Part shown: in pieces, positions 11,378 to 22,548 of the stretch
Layout of the letters: every line of letters begins with the position of its first letter
How positions within the stretch are numbered: the stretch's first letter is position 1
From: Timema cristinae
Lineage: Eukaryota; Arthropoda; Insecta; Phasmatodea; Timematidae
DNA length: 64,000 bases
Assembly: GCA_039000515.1 (NCBI GenBank)
Contig: JBCFYV010000012.1
Coordinates: forward strand, 35,330,562-35,394,561
Direction: 5' to 3'
Program-made: the position numbers and the translations under genes
The notes under the pieces: generated by a model
Told to the model about the DNA's origin: nothing
Database searches by the model: none
The model's input: the letters and a program-made list of their open reading frames with translations, nothing else

Positions 11378-12506
11378 ACATTGTATCACCACTCTCTAAC
11401 ACCAACAATCCTTTTTGAGGACTGTCTGCTTTACTAGCAATTCATGTGTAGCTAACATTGTATCACCACTCTCTAACACCAACACTGCTTACTGAGGACT
11501 GTCTGGTTTACTAGCAATTCATGTGTAGCTAACATTGTATCACCACTCTCTAACACCAACAATCCTTTTTGAGGACTGTCTGGTTTACTAGCAATTCATG
11601 TGTAGCTAACATTGTATCACCACTCTCTAACACCAACACTTGCTTAGTGAGGACTGTCTAGTTTACTAGCAATTCATGTGTAGCTAACATTGTATCACCA
11701 CTCTCTAACACAAACACTTGCTTAGTGAGGACTGTCTGGTTTACTAGCAATTCATGTGTAGCTAACATTGTATCACCACTCTCTAACACCAACAATCCTT
11801 ATTGAGGACTGTCTGGTTTACTAGCAATTCATGTGTAGCTAACATTGTATCACCACTCTCTAACACCAACAATCCTTATTGAGGACTGTCTGGTTTACTA
11901 GCAATTCATGTGTAGCTAACATTGTATCACCACTCTCTAACACCAACACTGCTTACTGAGGACTGTCTGGTTTACTAGCAATTCATGTGTAGCTAACATT
12001 GTATCACCACTCTCTAACACCAACACTTGCTTAGTGAGGACTGTCTAGTTTACTAGCAATTCATGTGTAGCTAACATTGTATCACCACTCTCTAACACAA
12101 ACACTTGCTTAGTGAGGACTGTCTGGTTTACTAGCAATTCATGTGTAGCTAACATTGTATCACCACTCTCTAACACCAACAATCCTTATTGAGGACTGTC
12201 TGGTTTACTAGCAATTCATGTGTAGCTAACATTGTATCACCACTCTCTAACACCAACAATCCTTATTGAGGACTGTCTGGTTTACTAGCAATTCATGTGT
12301 AGCTAACATTGTATCACCACTCTCTAACACCAACACTGCTTACTGAGGACTGTCTGGTTTACTAGCAATTCATGTGTAGCTAACATTGTATCACCACTCT
12401 CTAACACCAACACTTGCTTAGTGAGGACTGTCTGGTTTATTAGCAATTCATGTGTAGCTAACATTATATCACCACTCTCTAACACCAACACTTGCTTAGT
12501 GAGGAA

Positions 12507-13236
12507 GTAGACTTGATACTTCTTAGTTTATAAACTAAACATTTTAATATGAAAAGTTTATAATATGCTTCGTAACCTTGAATACAAACACTTGAACTAA
12601 GATGCTTTAGCTTTTACTCTTTGAAACACATCTATTGTATGTTAGTATTTTTTTAAATATATTACTAATCTAGACACCTACTACATCATGCCTGTTCCAT
12701 TCTATCTTGGTCCATCAAATTTACCCTTTCGTTAAACCAGTGGTGTGCCTAGACATTTCCATCAGGGGGGCCACTGGGATTTTACCAAGTTCCCGCCCAT
12801 ATCATTGTCTGATTAAAAAAAAAAGATGTCTCTAAAAGCTATTTGGAGCTTCCCACCCCCAGATAAAAAAAATGGATGCCTCTATAATTTATTTGGAGTT
12901 ATCCTTACATGCATTTATTTTAATTAGATGCTTCTAGAATCTATAGGTTAGCTTCATAAATATTTTCAATTGTATTTAGAGTTCAATGCGTTCTTCTCCC
13001 AACAAATAGTTAATTTTTACGAGTTGTTTTTAGATAATGCATTGCTTACCATCACTATTGTCACAAAAATAAACCAGAGTAAATTGAAGCCCATTTCTTA
13101 TTTCTTTTTCTAGTTTATAGTGACCTAACGTACATGATTTGGAGTGTTTATCTAATTTAATGATCTGTTTAGAAAAAAGGCATTACATCAATAATTCGGT
13201 GACCCGTAGTGGAAGAATCCTGTGTTCTTTCAACCT
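12507..13236. repeat. Spacer with remnants of the 60-bp diverged repeat
   Basis: At about 12750-12960 three or so units of the ATGTCTCTAAAAGCTATTTG type recur, matching the array at 7195-8560. The rest is AT-rich without features. Confidence 0.4.
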
Positions 13237-13460
13237 TTAAATATTTTCTATGGAAAGTGGTGGTAAGGTATTTTCATTACTATATTCATATTTTGAAAGT
13301 GTTTTCACTAACGAGTGAAGGATGTTCCACATTCGGTAGTAAATCCTCCAATTCGTCATCTTCATCAAAAAAGTATGTGTCTGCCTGCATATCTTTAGAA
13401 TTGGAGGTTCCTGTATTTGGTGTAAAGTCTTCACTTTCTTGGGCACAAGTCCTAAAAACC
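13237..13460 (-). pseudogene. Possible acidic protein exon, frameshifted copy
   Basis: Read on the minus strand this matches a 75-codon frame in the other arm (53299-53515) that ends in YSNENTLPPLSIENI and is rich in Asp, Glu and Ser. A pyrimidine-rich AG lies just upstream. In this arm two bases (CT) are missing before the KYEYSNEN part relative to the other arm, so the frame is split. No family is recognised. It could be a terminal exon of a captured or decayed gene, or a chance frame. Confidence 0.35.
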
Positions 13461-13499
13461 ATTAAATATATATACTTTACATAGTTATTTATTTCTTAC

Positions 13500-13720
13500 C
13501 GAACGTCTTACCATTCATCGAAGCTATTCGCATTTAGTTATTATAATAGAATAAGAGTGAGTAAAGTAGAGTAGAGAGGAAATGTACCGCATTTGTGTGA
13601 AGGAAGCGTGGGAAACTGTTACTAAAAGAAGCTTTAGTAGATTATACCTAGTCGGAATTCAAACCTTGACCTCCCGCTCACTAACAAACCAGAAAAACGT
13701 GTAATTTATGAATTTTAACA
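13500..13720 (-). mobile_element. Decayed SINE-A relative
   Basis: On the minus strand this shows a B-box-like GGTTTGAATTCCGAC, then TTTCCCACGCTTCCTTCAC-like and AATGCGGTACATTTCCTCTC stretches in the same order as the SINE-A body, and a diverged tail. It looks like an old copy without clear target duplications. Mirror at about 53055-53265 (plus strand). Confidence 0.5.
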
Positions 13721-14031
13721 TGGCACTTTTACCACATTATAATCACGCCAACACTCCTCCCTCCATGGTTCGCCTAATCATGAAAACATTTTATATTTCC
13801 AATGTTTTTGTAGAATTTAAATGAAAACTTATTTCTGGAATATATTTTTTGTATTTGAAGTACTTTAGTATGAGAATATTAAAAAGTATTCTTTAGGATT
13901 TACATTTATAATGGTACAAACGCGTTCGCTCACGCGTTTTTGAAAGTACGACCAGAAGGTCCAGTCCTGGTATGGTCTTAGGATCCAGAAAAACAAAAAC
14001 ATGCAAGGAGCTACTAAAATCCAGATTTTAA

Positions 14032-14395
14032 GGTGAGGTAGAAGGGATAGCAAGTGTTTTTACAGTTTTTATAGAATTGAAAGTTTTTGGCCAAAATAAA
14101 TCAAATATTTCTCCAGTAGCAACATAGAGTTTAGTTTTCTGCACATGCTAATATCGACAGATCTTGAATATCTGTCAAGAGTGTCCTGGAATTTTGTCAA
14201 AACTTTTGAAATAAAGAGAAAAAGTTTTGACAAAATTCCAGGACACTCTTGACAGATATTCAAGATCTGTTGATATTAGCATGTGCAAAAAACTAAACTC
14301 TATGTTGCTACTGGAGAAATATTTGATTTATTTTGGCCAAAAACTTTCAATTCTATAAAAACTGTAAAATTACTCGCGCACCCTTCTGCCTCACC
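14032..14395. mobile_element. Fold-back MITE, TTAA target site, left arm only
   Basis: The 364-bp insertion begins GGTGAGGTAGAAGGG and ends CCCTTCTGCCTCACC. Its halves are near-perfect inverted repeats of about 165 bp each, around a short centre near 14218. TTAA is duplicated at 14028-14031 and 14396-14399. The other arm has the uninterrupted site with one TTAA (near 52719-52722, between ATTCGTATC and AATCTGG). TTAA duplication is the signature of piggyBac-type transposases, so a piggyBac-mobilised MITE is likely. No transposase lies within it. Confidence 0.9.
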
Positions 14396-14399
14396 TTAA

Positions 14400-15990
14400 G
14401 ATATACGAATCTGGCTACTCCTTAGTTCCAGTGGTCAGACATTGATGCCAAATGGCGTTAGTGTCGTTGGGAAGTAGCGCGCGCGCAATTTAAATTTTGA
14501 AGAAAAGTTTGGACCTCCTAGTTTACATTTTACTGTTAGACAGTAATTATTCTATCCCGAATGTGATAACTAGTGAATAAAAAGAATAGCTCACAACAAA
14601 TGATACCATACACATTACAATTAATCATTAGCTCATCGATTTAAGATAATTTAAATTTGATATACTGTATTATAAATCACATATTAATTATTTGTTTGGT
14701 AGAATTAGATCATATAAACATAGTTATAAATTATTTAAAACATGTATATATGTATGAAGGGACTAAGTCACCAATCAGTCTTACCATATAGCTCATAACA
14801 TCTGAGAGGATTTTTGATTTAATCCATCCTGATAAGTAGCATTTAAGGCAACTTGTCAGAATACGAAAATTAGTCTTTCCTTCAATAAAGGGATAAGATG
14901 GACTGCAAGAATGAAATACGCAAACGTGAAGAGTGAATAAGTGTGATTTTTGAGTGGATTTAAAAAATATTAATGTACACTCGAAAGTGTGAGTGGTGTT
15001 AATTAGCTATCATAGAGGTTATATTCTTGCAGAAGGCTCAATAGCGAGGCAAATCAATAACACTCGCCTTTCACTCTCTTACTCGTTTCGTTCTTGTTTA
15101 CAGTCTATAAAGTTTAAATGTCATTTTATTATTTAAAAAATGAGATTTAAACATAGTAATTTGATACTTCCGTCTTTATAATGGTCCCAGGTTTGTTTCC
15201 CTACTTCAAGTAGATTTTTTCAAATACTATATTTGACTTAAGCGCCAAGACAATTATTGATAATATATATCATCCCAAAATATGATTTAATTACGTTACT
15301 GTTGTAATATTACTTGCAGAAACATATTTATCGTAACTACCAAGCTGTAGTATTCATATTAAGAGAATCTGTATGTCAGGATGTGAGCAGTTTCAGTCCT
15401 CTATGAATAATTTAATAGTTTTATGGCAAGTGCCATTAAAAAAATTAAACAAATAGTTTAAATTATTTAATATGTCAAATAATTTCAAAAGCAAATAATA
15501 TAATTTTAGTTTATATCGATTATCTATACCTTAGTGAATGTTTTGATACAAGAAAACTATCAATTTGTTAATAAATAACAAAAATAAGTGAAATATTTAT
15601 AAGTATGGTTTTTAAGCATCGTCCCCAAATTACTTTACCTTTCTAACCTTTCATGTGCAAATAAATGTCCTTCGCTTGGATTTTGATTCTAGTGAGATGT
15701 CTGAATATTACAAAATGAAATTATATTAAATAGGCCTAGATGTGATTATAGCATCATTTGATATGCCGTTTACTTGCAAGTATAAATTATAATAGAAATG
15801 TATTATTGACTTGCTGTTTTAAGAAAATAGTGTTTTATTTGTATCTGTTCTAGAGCACCATCCACAATTAAAAACTAAGCTATTTTACTTTGGTATATAA
15901 ATAATGCTAGTAGTATATGGGGGGTGGTATGATAGATTTTCCTGCAACGGAGAGAGAGTATTGTAATTTTGGAGTGATGTATTTGTCGTC
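14400..15990. other. AT-rich arm sequence, nothing recognised
   Basis: No credible gene, array or terminal repeats. The same sequence is present in inverse order at about 51120-52710. Confidence 0.4.
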
Positions 15991-15994
15991 ACCT

Positions 15995-16130
15995 CATGTG
16001 TATGGGGACGTCATGGAATGCATTTCATCTAGACGTCACATTATATATCAGACTTGAATAATATTAAGTGACTGACGTCATAAGATAATTAATTGTGCAG
16101 GAGTGTTTACAGTGACGTCATAAGATAATT
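15995..16130. promoter_or_regulatory. Cluster of four GACGTC sites (CRE-like)
   Basis: GACGTC occurs four times within about 110 bp (near 16009, 16033, 16073 and 16113). Two are full TGACGTCA sites in a repeated context, TGACGTCATAAGATAATT, 40 bp apart. TGACGTCA is the consensus for CREB/ATF bZIP factors. No gene start is identified beside it, so a regulatory role is inference. Mirrored at about 50995-51115. Confidence 0.45.
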
Positions 16131-16244
16131 GTGGTTTAAGTGCCTAGGTACATTATGACAGTAGGACGTTTAAATTATTAATTATACACTAAAAAGTTAT
16201 ATTGCTCTTACTACGAATATATAATTTAAATGAGAGGGAAATAT

Positions 16245-16497
16245 TACTAGAAATGAAAAAATAAGTACAAGTTTTTTCACATTTAATTATAATAAAAAAA
16301 TATACGTATTTCACAATTTATTATTGTTATCCATAAAAATACAAAGATCGTCCAACAGTGATAGGATCAGATGGGTCGACAAACGATTTGGAGGCGAGGG
16401 TATTGTCTACAAATATTACTACAAATGAAAAAATAAAATACAAGTTTTTTTACATTTAATTATAATAAAAACATATACAGATTTCACATATAATATA
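16245..16497 (-). other. Exon-like fragment between 75-80 bp direct repeats
   Basis: On the minus strand (mirror 50630-50884 on plus) two near-identical repeats of about 75-80 bp, AT-rich and ending in a polypyrimidine-AG, flank about 90 bp. That insert reads as an open frame ending in DPSDPITVGRSLYFYG and a stop. The PolyPy-AG directly before it looks like a 3' splice site. It may be the last exon of a gene of the virus-like element next door at 50384, but no family is recognised. Confidence 0.35.
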
Positions 16498-16552
16498 ATT
16501 GTTATATTGACAATTATGAATAGTTATTTGTTACATAATATAATTATAAATA

Positions 16553-17080
16553 TATATATATTACGGTTTATTTCCTACCCCGATGGGAACGGCTTGATTA
16601 GGTATGTATGTATTTAACTTATTTAAAGAAACAAGTCATGAGTTTCAAACTTAGCTATGCTATTCAAACCTTTTATTTTATTTAACTTAATATACATTGA
16701 TGAGTCCAATATATTCATACAAATTGGCGAACGATGTCAAAATGCCACGCTACCTTGTTTGTGTTTAGAAGAAAAAGAGATGCCCAAAAACTTCTCTCTC
16801 GCCTACACAATGGTATACGGATGTAATCTCGATATTTTATAGATCAATGAGCTTTGGTCATTTGCAAGGGATGTGTTCATACTCATCCATTACTTGATCA
16901 CACATAGATAACAAATTGAGGATGATAATTTAGAGAATACTACGAAAAACATATCATTTGACATAGTTAATAAATTTAAATATAAGTAATAATATCGAAG
17001 TATAAATTAGGAATATAATACAGTCGGGACATGCATGCTATTAGATGGCCATTAGGTTGTTAACATCTCACCTGCCGTAA
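16553..17080. other. Start of C1-specific sequence, nothing recognised
   Basis: After the arm homology stops in a (TA)n stretch, this segment is AT-rich. A 61-codon frame at 16657-16842 has no recognisable features and starts in AT-rich DNA. I do not call it a gene. Confidence 0.35.
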
Positions 17081-17084
17081 AGGA

Positions 17085-17580
17085 ATAAAAAAGTAACTAT
17101 CTACAAAACAAAAGTTTTACCGGTAATTCTCTATGGCTGTGAAACATGTTCGCCTATCTTGCATGACTAAAATAAATGTAGGGTGTTTAAAAACATGATG
17201 CTTTGGAAGATTTTTTTATCCAAAAATGGATGAAGATACTAGGGAATGGAGGAAGTTTTATAATGATGCGTGATATACCTAGTACACATCACAAGCTATT
17301 GTCGGGATAGTCAAATCTTGCAGATTACGGTAGGCAGGATTTGCAGCGCGAATGGAAAAATCTAGAACCGTGTTCAGTGTATTGACTGCTAATTCAATGA
17401 GAAGAAACCATTGGGAAGACTTAGATGAAAATAGGAGCATAACGTTAGATTGATCTGAAAGAGATAATTAATTTTGTAATGAACTTGATAGAACTAGCCT
17501 AAGATAGGGATATATGGCGTACTTTTGTAAGATTGCCAAAGGACTTTGGATTTATAGAAGCCATATGGTAAGCAAGTAAG
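17085..17580 (+). pseudogene. Decayed non-LTR reverse transcriptase C-terminal fragment
   Basis: Conceptual translation in shifting frames gives VLPVILYGCET, then a segment like the usual conserved region after the RT domain of LINE elements (a DGEWR-type position), and later MRRNHWEDLDENRS. These correspond to the region downstream of the RT palm in several LINE clades. Multiple stops and frameshifts make it a remnant. It sits outside the P-element terminus at 17703 and has no relationship in frame to the retrotransposon at 19854. Confidence 0.5.
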
Positions 17581-17692
17581 ATTTTTACAATGACTTAAAG
17601 TTCATTAATAAATATCTTAAGTATGAAAATAATTTTCTAATAAATGTTGTATAAAAATATATAACAAGTGTCTTGGTATACCATTTCTTTAG

Positions 17693-17726
17693 ATTATAAT
17701 ATCATGGTTACTAGACTAGATGGTAG
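17693..17726 (+). repeat. P-element-like 5' terminus with 8-bp target duplication
   Basis: CATGGTTACTAGACTAGATGGTAG starts at 17703, described here by its first and last bases because the whole repeat is 24 bp. The partner at 28167-28190 differs by one base. ATTATAAT lies at 17693-17700 and directly beside the partner at 28159-28166, with two extra bases (AT) here. P elements begin with CATG and make 8-bp duplications. Both termini are in the same orientation in this window, which is wrong for inverted ends unless contig C2 is flipped. Confidence 0.8.
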
Positions 17727-17874
17727 GGTCACGAGCTGTATGCCCAGTGGCAGGCCCAACTTCCTGACGTCAAGTGGACACCAAGCTAACTTCAGCTGAG
17801 AGCTACGCGTGAGTCACCGAATGTGTTTACTTGTGTAATAACAGTGTAGTTTCATCAAATGTAAGTTTGTAATA

Positions 17875-18787
17875 ATGGTGTGTTGTGAAATTGCCAGTTG
17901 TACTAATCATGATAGACACTAAAAAGGAATAATTCATTTTCACCTGGTTTCCTAAAAACAATTAAACTAAATTAAAGTGGATAAATGCTTGCAGGCGGAT
18001 CGATTCATTTGCCGTTGATATCGCTCGTGTGTGCTCAATACATTTTGTGAATTAGACAATATAAGGGTTTTAAAGAGTGAATTATTGTATCTTCCTCTAA
18101 AACGTGTGTTAAAACATAATTCAGTTCCTCTTTTAAATTTACCAATATGTAGCACTGTTGTATATTCAACTAGACCGACTTGTAATGACCGTAAACAACG
18201 GGCAGAAAAAGACATAATCGCAAAGAAGTACAACTTTTATAATCATCAGCAAACAATGATACAGACTGCTTACGAATTGAATCTGTAAATGAATAAATAG
18301 GTCATGAAAATACACAGGAATGAAGTTCTAGTGTTGATGAACTGTTTGTAGGATTAAAGTCAATGAAATATGAAAACAACAAGTTAAAACATCAAATTAA
18401 GACTTGCAAGAACCACCAAATGCAGCAAATTATGAGCTAACACACCTAAACAACATTTCTCTTGTATTTGAGGGTGCATTTTCTGCAAGTTAGCAACAAG
18501 CCATCAAAAACGGAAGAGGTTCTAATTGGCCGTCTGATTATATTGCTAAGGCTGTCACTTTACGGTGTATATAATACAAAGTTCTGGGTTTTTTTATGAG
18601 AGAGGTGTTAAAATATCCTCTTCCCAGGGAAGTTACCATCAAACGGTGTCTTAGACAATTTTCCGTTTCTCCAGGATGTATTGGCTTGAGTATCGATATT
18701 TTAAAAACACAAGCAAGCCGGTTCACAAAATTTAAGAAAGATATCGTTATTAGCTTCGATGAGATGAAGGTTACAGTGATCTTTGCT
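17875..18787 (+). pseudogene. P-element-like (THAP9-type) transposase, N-terminal half
   Basis: The P-element family transposase binds element ends through an N-terminal THAP zinc finger and cuts with an RNase H-like domain. The ATG at 17875 opens MVCCEIASCTNH, a THAP start with Cys ligands. After a frameshift come FTWFPKN, KWINACRR and VCSIHF, which supply the FP, W and C-x2-H landmarks of THAP. At 18130-18290 an open frame ends in a basic tail. From 18596 LKYPLPREVTIKRC and VISFDEMKV match the PLP and DEM landmarks of the P-type catalytic N-terminal region. Several stops and frameshifts show it is dead. The C-terminal half is on the other strand at 29050-30325 in contig C2. A retrotransposon lies between the two halves. 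Confidence 0.75.
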
Positions 18788-19119
18788 TTGATCAAAGTTA
18801 ATAATAATTAGAGGGCCTCATTACAATATCCAAGTTATGCTATTAAGATGTTTAGTTGGAAATTGTATTCAACCTATATATTATAATAACTTTGACACAG
18901 CAGTCACAAAGGAACTACTAATCTGTAACCACCTTCTTTTCCCAAGAAATAAAAGTCAGGCAGTTACTAGGGTGTAACAAAATATTTATTGGATAAAAGA
19001 GATATAGTTAAAAAACAATAACAAAATATAAACATAAGAATATTGATCATAGTATGTAAGGTATGAGGGTTAGAAGTTAAACTCTATGTACCATTACACT
19101 CTAAAATTGATTGGTAGAA

Positions 19120-19470
19120 GCCGGAAAACACGATACCTCATGAATATGAAGATAGATTATATTGCTAAAAGTCGGTGATCTTAATATTAACATAACTTTC
19201 CATGAACAGCAAAATATACTAGAAGGTTCAAAGTCAGAGACTTTAATATTAAATTAATGTTTCATGAATAACAATATAAGAATAGAAAGTTCAAATTCAG
19301 AGAATTTAATATTTATATCATATTTCAAGATTAACAATAATAGACTAGAAACTTCAAATTCATAGACTTTAATATTTATATAATATTTCATGAATAACTA
19401 AATGGAATAGAACGCTCAAAGTCAAATACATTAATATAATATTTCATGAATAACAATGATAGACTATGCC
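19120..19470. repeat. Tandem repeat of about 62-76 bp, about five units
   Basis: Units contain TTTCATGAATAACAATA, then AGACTAGAAAGTTCAAATTC and AGAGACTTTAATATT, with moderate divergence. It lies inside the P-element interior, upstream of the retrotransposon. Confidence 0.6.
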
Positions 19471-19853
19471 GTAAATGTATGAAGCTTACAAAATAGCCCC
19501 AAGCCAAGCGAATGGGTATCGAACAAGGACATTACATTACTAAAAATATTTAGATATAGACCCAACCACCCTAAGATAAATATATTCATATCAAGTGGGC
19601 CCGTTTATAATGGCTCTAATTTTCGGGGCATAATAATTACAAAGGTTCTCATGATCACATAGCAAAATTATGATAAAGCCAGCTCGACTCTCGAGCTAAT
19701 ATCCCGTTCTCAGAATTATTATTATTCATTTGGCGCTTACCATGAGTGGACGTGCTTTTACTAAGCTCCTCAAGTGAACTCATACCGTGTGGCGAGTGTT
19801 GTATTCTGTGTGAGTTTGCCTTTCCTTAGGCCTGGTAAGTTGATTTATTCAAT

Positions 19854-21054
19854 ATGCCGGGCAGTGAGGACAATTGTGCTAAATGCTCCCGTGCATTCTT
19901 TGGCTGACAAAGATTAATTTGGTGCACTGGCCCTTATAAAGCAAGGTTTCATCTTGATTGCCTCAATATTAATTATGCAGAATATGAGTTGTTTTTTAAT
20001 GAAAAGTGGGGTTTCTACTTTCAAGTGTGACCCATGTACTAAAAAGGCTAAAGCATCGTTTGAGGATGACACCCTAACAAAATCTACTTCCGCACCCGTT
20101 CTTCCAGCGTGGCCGCAGAAGCCGCCTCAGGTAAAGAAATCTTTTGATGAGCTACTCAAAGCTCCATCAGCTGATCGGTAAGCAGTTACGATACAGCTGT
20201 TAAATTCTCTGATTAGCATGGTCTACGATCTGTCTACTCAGGTAAAAGATCTGAGCAGCGATAACGCTGTGCTTAAGTTCCAAATTTTGGAGCTTTTAGC
20301 TTCTAGGTCCCCGGTTTTCTTGGTTTCAGTTGAAACTTAATGCCCCTTATCTTCGCAATCTTCTAAGCCAATTGAATCTTCCGCATCTACATCTCACTTA
20401 TATAATTCATTGAAATCACCCAAAAAAACATTTAGCCTAGCTTTAAATTCTAATAAAAAAAAGCTCTGTTGTCGACTCTAAGTCTGTTGTGCAATCACCA
20501 GCTAGGTCACAGTCTGCATCAGCAAGCGCTGATGACGGTTTTACCGTGGTGTGACGTCGTAAAAACAATTCAGCTAATTCCAACGTGCTCGAGGATCCGC
20601 TGATTCAGAGCTCGCGTGTCAGAAAGTTGCTGACTGGTAATAAGACAGCCACCGAACTACAAACAGTGAATAAAGTTTTCAAGAAAAAATCTCTATTCGT
20701 TACTCGTTTTTCTCCATTCAGTCTTATTTGTCTAAAGAACTCAATCTTGAATACCTTGTCGGTTCGAAATTGAAAACTAAATTTAACTCATATTCATCCT
20801 TCCATATTTCTGTCAAAGAAAATGATTTTCCCATAATAAACAATGGTGACATTTGGCTGTCTGGCTGTCTCATTGCACCTTACTATGGGAAGTTACTGTC
20901 TGAGCAGATTATCTGTGAGGAGTCCCTCTGTGTGTCTGCCCCTGTAAACGCTGCTGTTGCATCTGACCTTGGGTCTCAAGAGGATTCAACTAGAACCCCA
21001 CTCGTGACCATCGATGGAGGTCTGGAGGCTACCTCCCAAACCATCTTCCAGTGA
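19854..21054 (+). pseudogene. Non-LTR retrotransposon ORF1 (PHD-type finger plus RNA-binding-like region)
   Basis: ORF1 proteins of jockey/CR1-type LINEs bind element RNA. The ATG at 19854 gives MPGSEDNCAKCSRAFFG, and following Cys/His spacing (C-x2-C, then FHLDC, then VCDPC) fits a PHD-like finger. A stop interrupts it at about 19905, and the tail frame runs to 20181. At 20585-21054 two frames give FVTRFSP, KTKFNSYSSFHISV and LIAPYYGKL, a conserved region of such ORF1 proteins. Frameshifts near 20560 and 20740 and several stops disrupt it. ORF2 begins only a few bases after the stop at 21052, the usual ORF1/ORF2 arrangement. Transcription would start upstream near 19730, but the 5' end is not defined. 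Confidence 0.7.
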
Positions 21055-21057
21055 ATA

Positions 21058-22548
21058 GTGATATTTTATTATATTATCAAAATGTTCGAGGTTTACGGAA
21101 CAAACCAAGGGAATTATTTACAAATGTTTGTGTGACTGAATTCTCTATTATTTGTTTAGTTGAAACTTAGCTCTCTAGTGAGTTTGTTAATGATAATTAC
21201 TTTCCGCCTAGCTACAATATTTATAGATCCGATAGATTATATGATGAAGCTACTATCTCAAGGGGTGGTAGTGTTCTCATTTCTGTCTATTTCTGGTGTG
21301 GCCAAGCGAACTGACCTAGAGAATAATATGGAATGTGTCTGGATTGAAATCCCAACATTTTATCGCCAAAAACTGTTGATTGGGAACATATATCTTGCTC
21401 CCCAAATAACAGTCGAAGCATTTAAGAACTACTTTACATTTCTTGAAGGTGCTTTGGCTAACTATCCTTATCGAATAATACTATTGGGTGATTTTAACAG
21501 CCCCAAAATGTATTGGAAATATCGTCATACTCAAAACTTTTCGCATTTCTACATTAAATTAAAGGCTACTCAACTTCTTGCTTCGACCAACATAATAGGA
21601 TTAGAACAACTTAATGAAACTGATAATGACACTAACCTCCTTGACCTTGTTTTTGCTAATTTCTACCACCGCTTTGTAACTCATAGCTCTCAATCACTAG
21701 TAAATATTGATTTAGCACATTCACCCTTATTGATTTCACTTGATGTACCTCTTTCTACTAAAATTAATGACAGCACCACCACATATATTAACTATCCACG
21801 TGGTGATTACCTTAATCTTTACAATGACCTGGTCACTGCTGATTGGTCTTCTGCTTATTCTACTACGTATGTTAATTTGGCTATAGATAATTTTACCAAT
21901 TTAGTCCAAAGGAAAATCAGAACGCATATCCCTCAAATTACAATTCTTAATTCATCTAAATATCCAAATTGGTTTTCTTCTACTCTTAAATACTATATTA
22001 GGAAATAAAACAATTTTTTCAAAAAGTTTAAACAAACAAATAATTGTGTATTCTATTCAAATTTTTCTCACTTTCGTAAATTAATTAAAACTACTTTGAT
22101 TATAGACAGAGCCAATTGGATGAACTCAATTGAAAATTGAATTAAATGCAAACCCAAGGAATTTTGGAAATTTGTTAAAAACAATCGTGTGAATAAAGTT
22201 TCCCCGTCTAACCTAGAAATAATTAATGGCAGGATTATTGCTGATCCTATATTAATTGCTAATGGGTTTGGTAGCTACTTTCATTCCGTTTATAATTCTG
22301 CCCTTCCTGTCTTACCTTGCCTCATTATTGAAATGAGCGCGCCCTTGTATTCTTGCCACATTACACCCTTGGACGTTGCTAGTGCTATAAAAAAATTGAG
22401 TTCTTCTAGATGTGCCGGGACCGATGGAATTCCAAGTTTTATTGTTAAAGGCTGTGCCAGCATTTTTAGCCCTTTGTTAGCTTATATCCTTAACATTAGC
22501 CTGTCAAAGGAAACTTTTCCTCTTACATGGAAACAATCTATAGTGTAA
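21058..22548 (+). pseudogene. Non-LTR retrotransposon ORF2, endonuclease and start of RT
   Basis: ORF2 carries the AP-like endonuclease that nicks target DNA and the reverse transcriptase. The frame from about 21058 gives YYQNVRGLRNK (endonuclease motif with Asn), then ET*L where a TAG replaces the expected Trp. After a frameshift near 21290 come NIYLAP and LLGDFNSPKMYW with the catalytic GDFN motif. A stop near 22007 and further frame changes follow. From 22189 LSSSRCAGTDGIPSFIVK is the first conserved RT block. The frame ends abruptly at TWKQSIV (22546), exactly where an insertion of about 1.7 kb begins. RT continues at 24242. Confidence 0.8.

Larger units (their letters stand above)
10165..12506. 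repeat. Minisatellite, unit 76-78 bp
   Basis: The unit contains GCAATTCATGTGTAGCTAAC, ATTGTATCACCACTCTCTAA, a variable AACACTTGCTTAGTG or AACAATCCTTATTG segment, and AGGACTGTCTGGTTTACTA. Successive GCAATTC starts at 11824, 11901, 12056 and 12134 give 77-78 bp steps (one unit lies between 11901 and 12056). A higher-order order of subtypes is visible in 11530-12430. The array is interrupted by a SINE-A copy and a GC-rich insertion. The mirrored array (54237-57205) has more copies, so this locus is length-variable. Confidence 0.95.
3455..16552 (+). repeat. Left arm of about 13-kb inverted repeat
   Basis: This stretch recurs in reverse complement at 50567-64000. Anchors: 3455 pairs with 64000, 8675 with 58687, 12501 with 54242, 16501 with 50618. 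The coordinate sum drifts from 67455 to 67119, so the arms differ by indels. These include a 364-bp TTAA-flanked element present only in this arm, a different minisatellite copy number and scattered SNPs. Homology ends at about 16552/50567 in AT-rich sequence. The outer end is unknown. See findings for the palindrome versus haplotype-artefact question. Confidence 0.95.

Noticed and set aside
10820..11437. Overlapping 69-106 codon frames in the GC-rich insertion
   Set aside because: GC-rich DNA has few stops. The frames overlap each other, begin in minisatellite and show no protein-family character.
10165..12506. CRISPR-like array of regular repeats
   Set aside because: Units are contiguous 76-78 bp minisatellite repeats with no unique spacers, in an animal genome with no cas genes.
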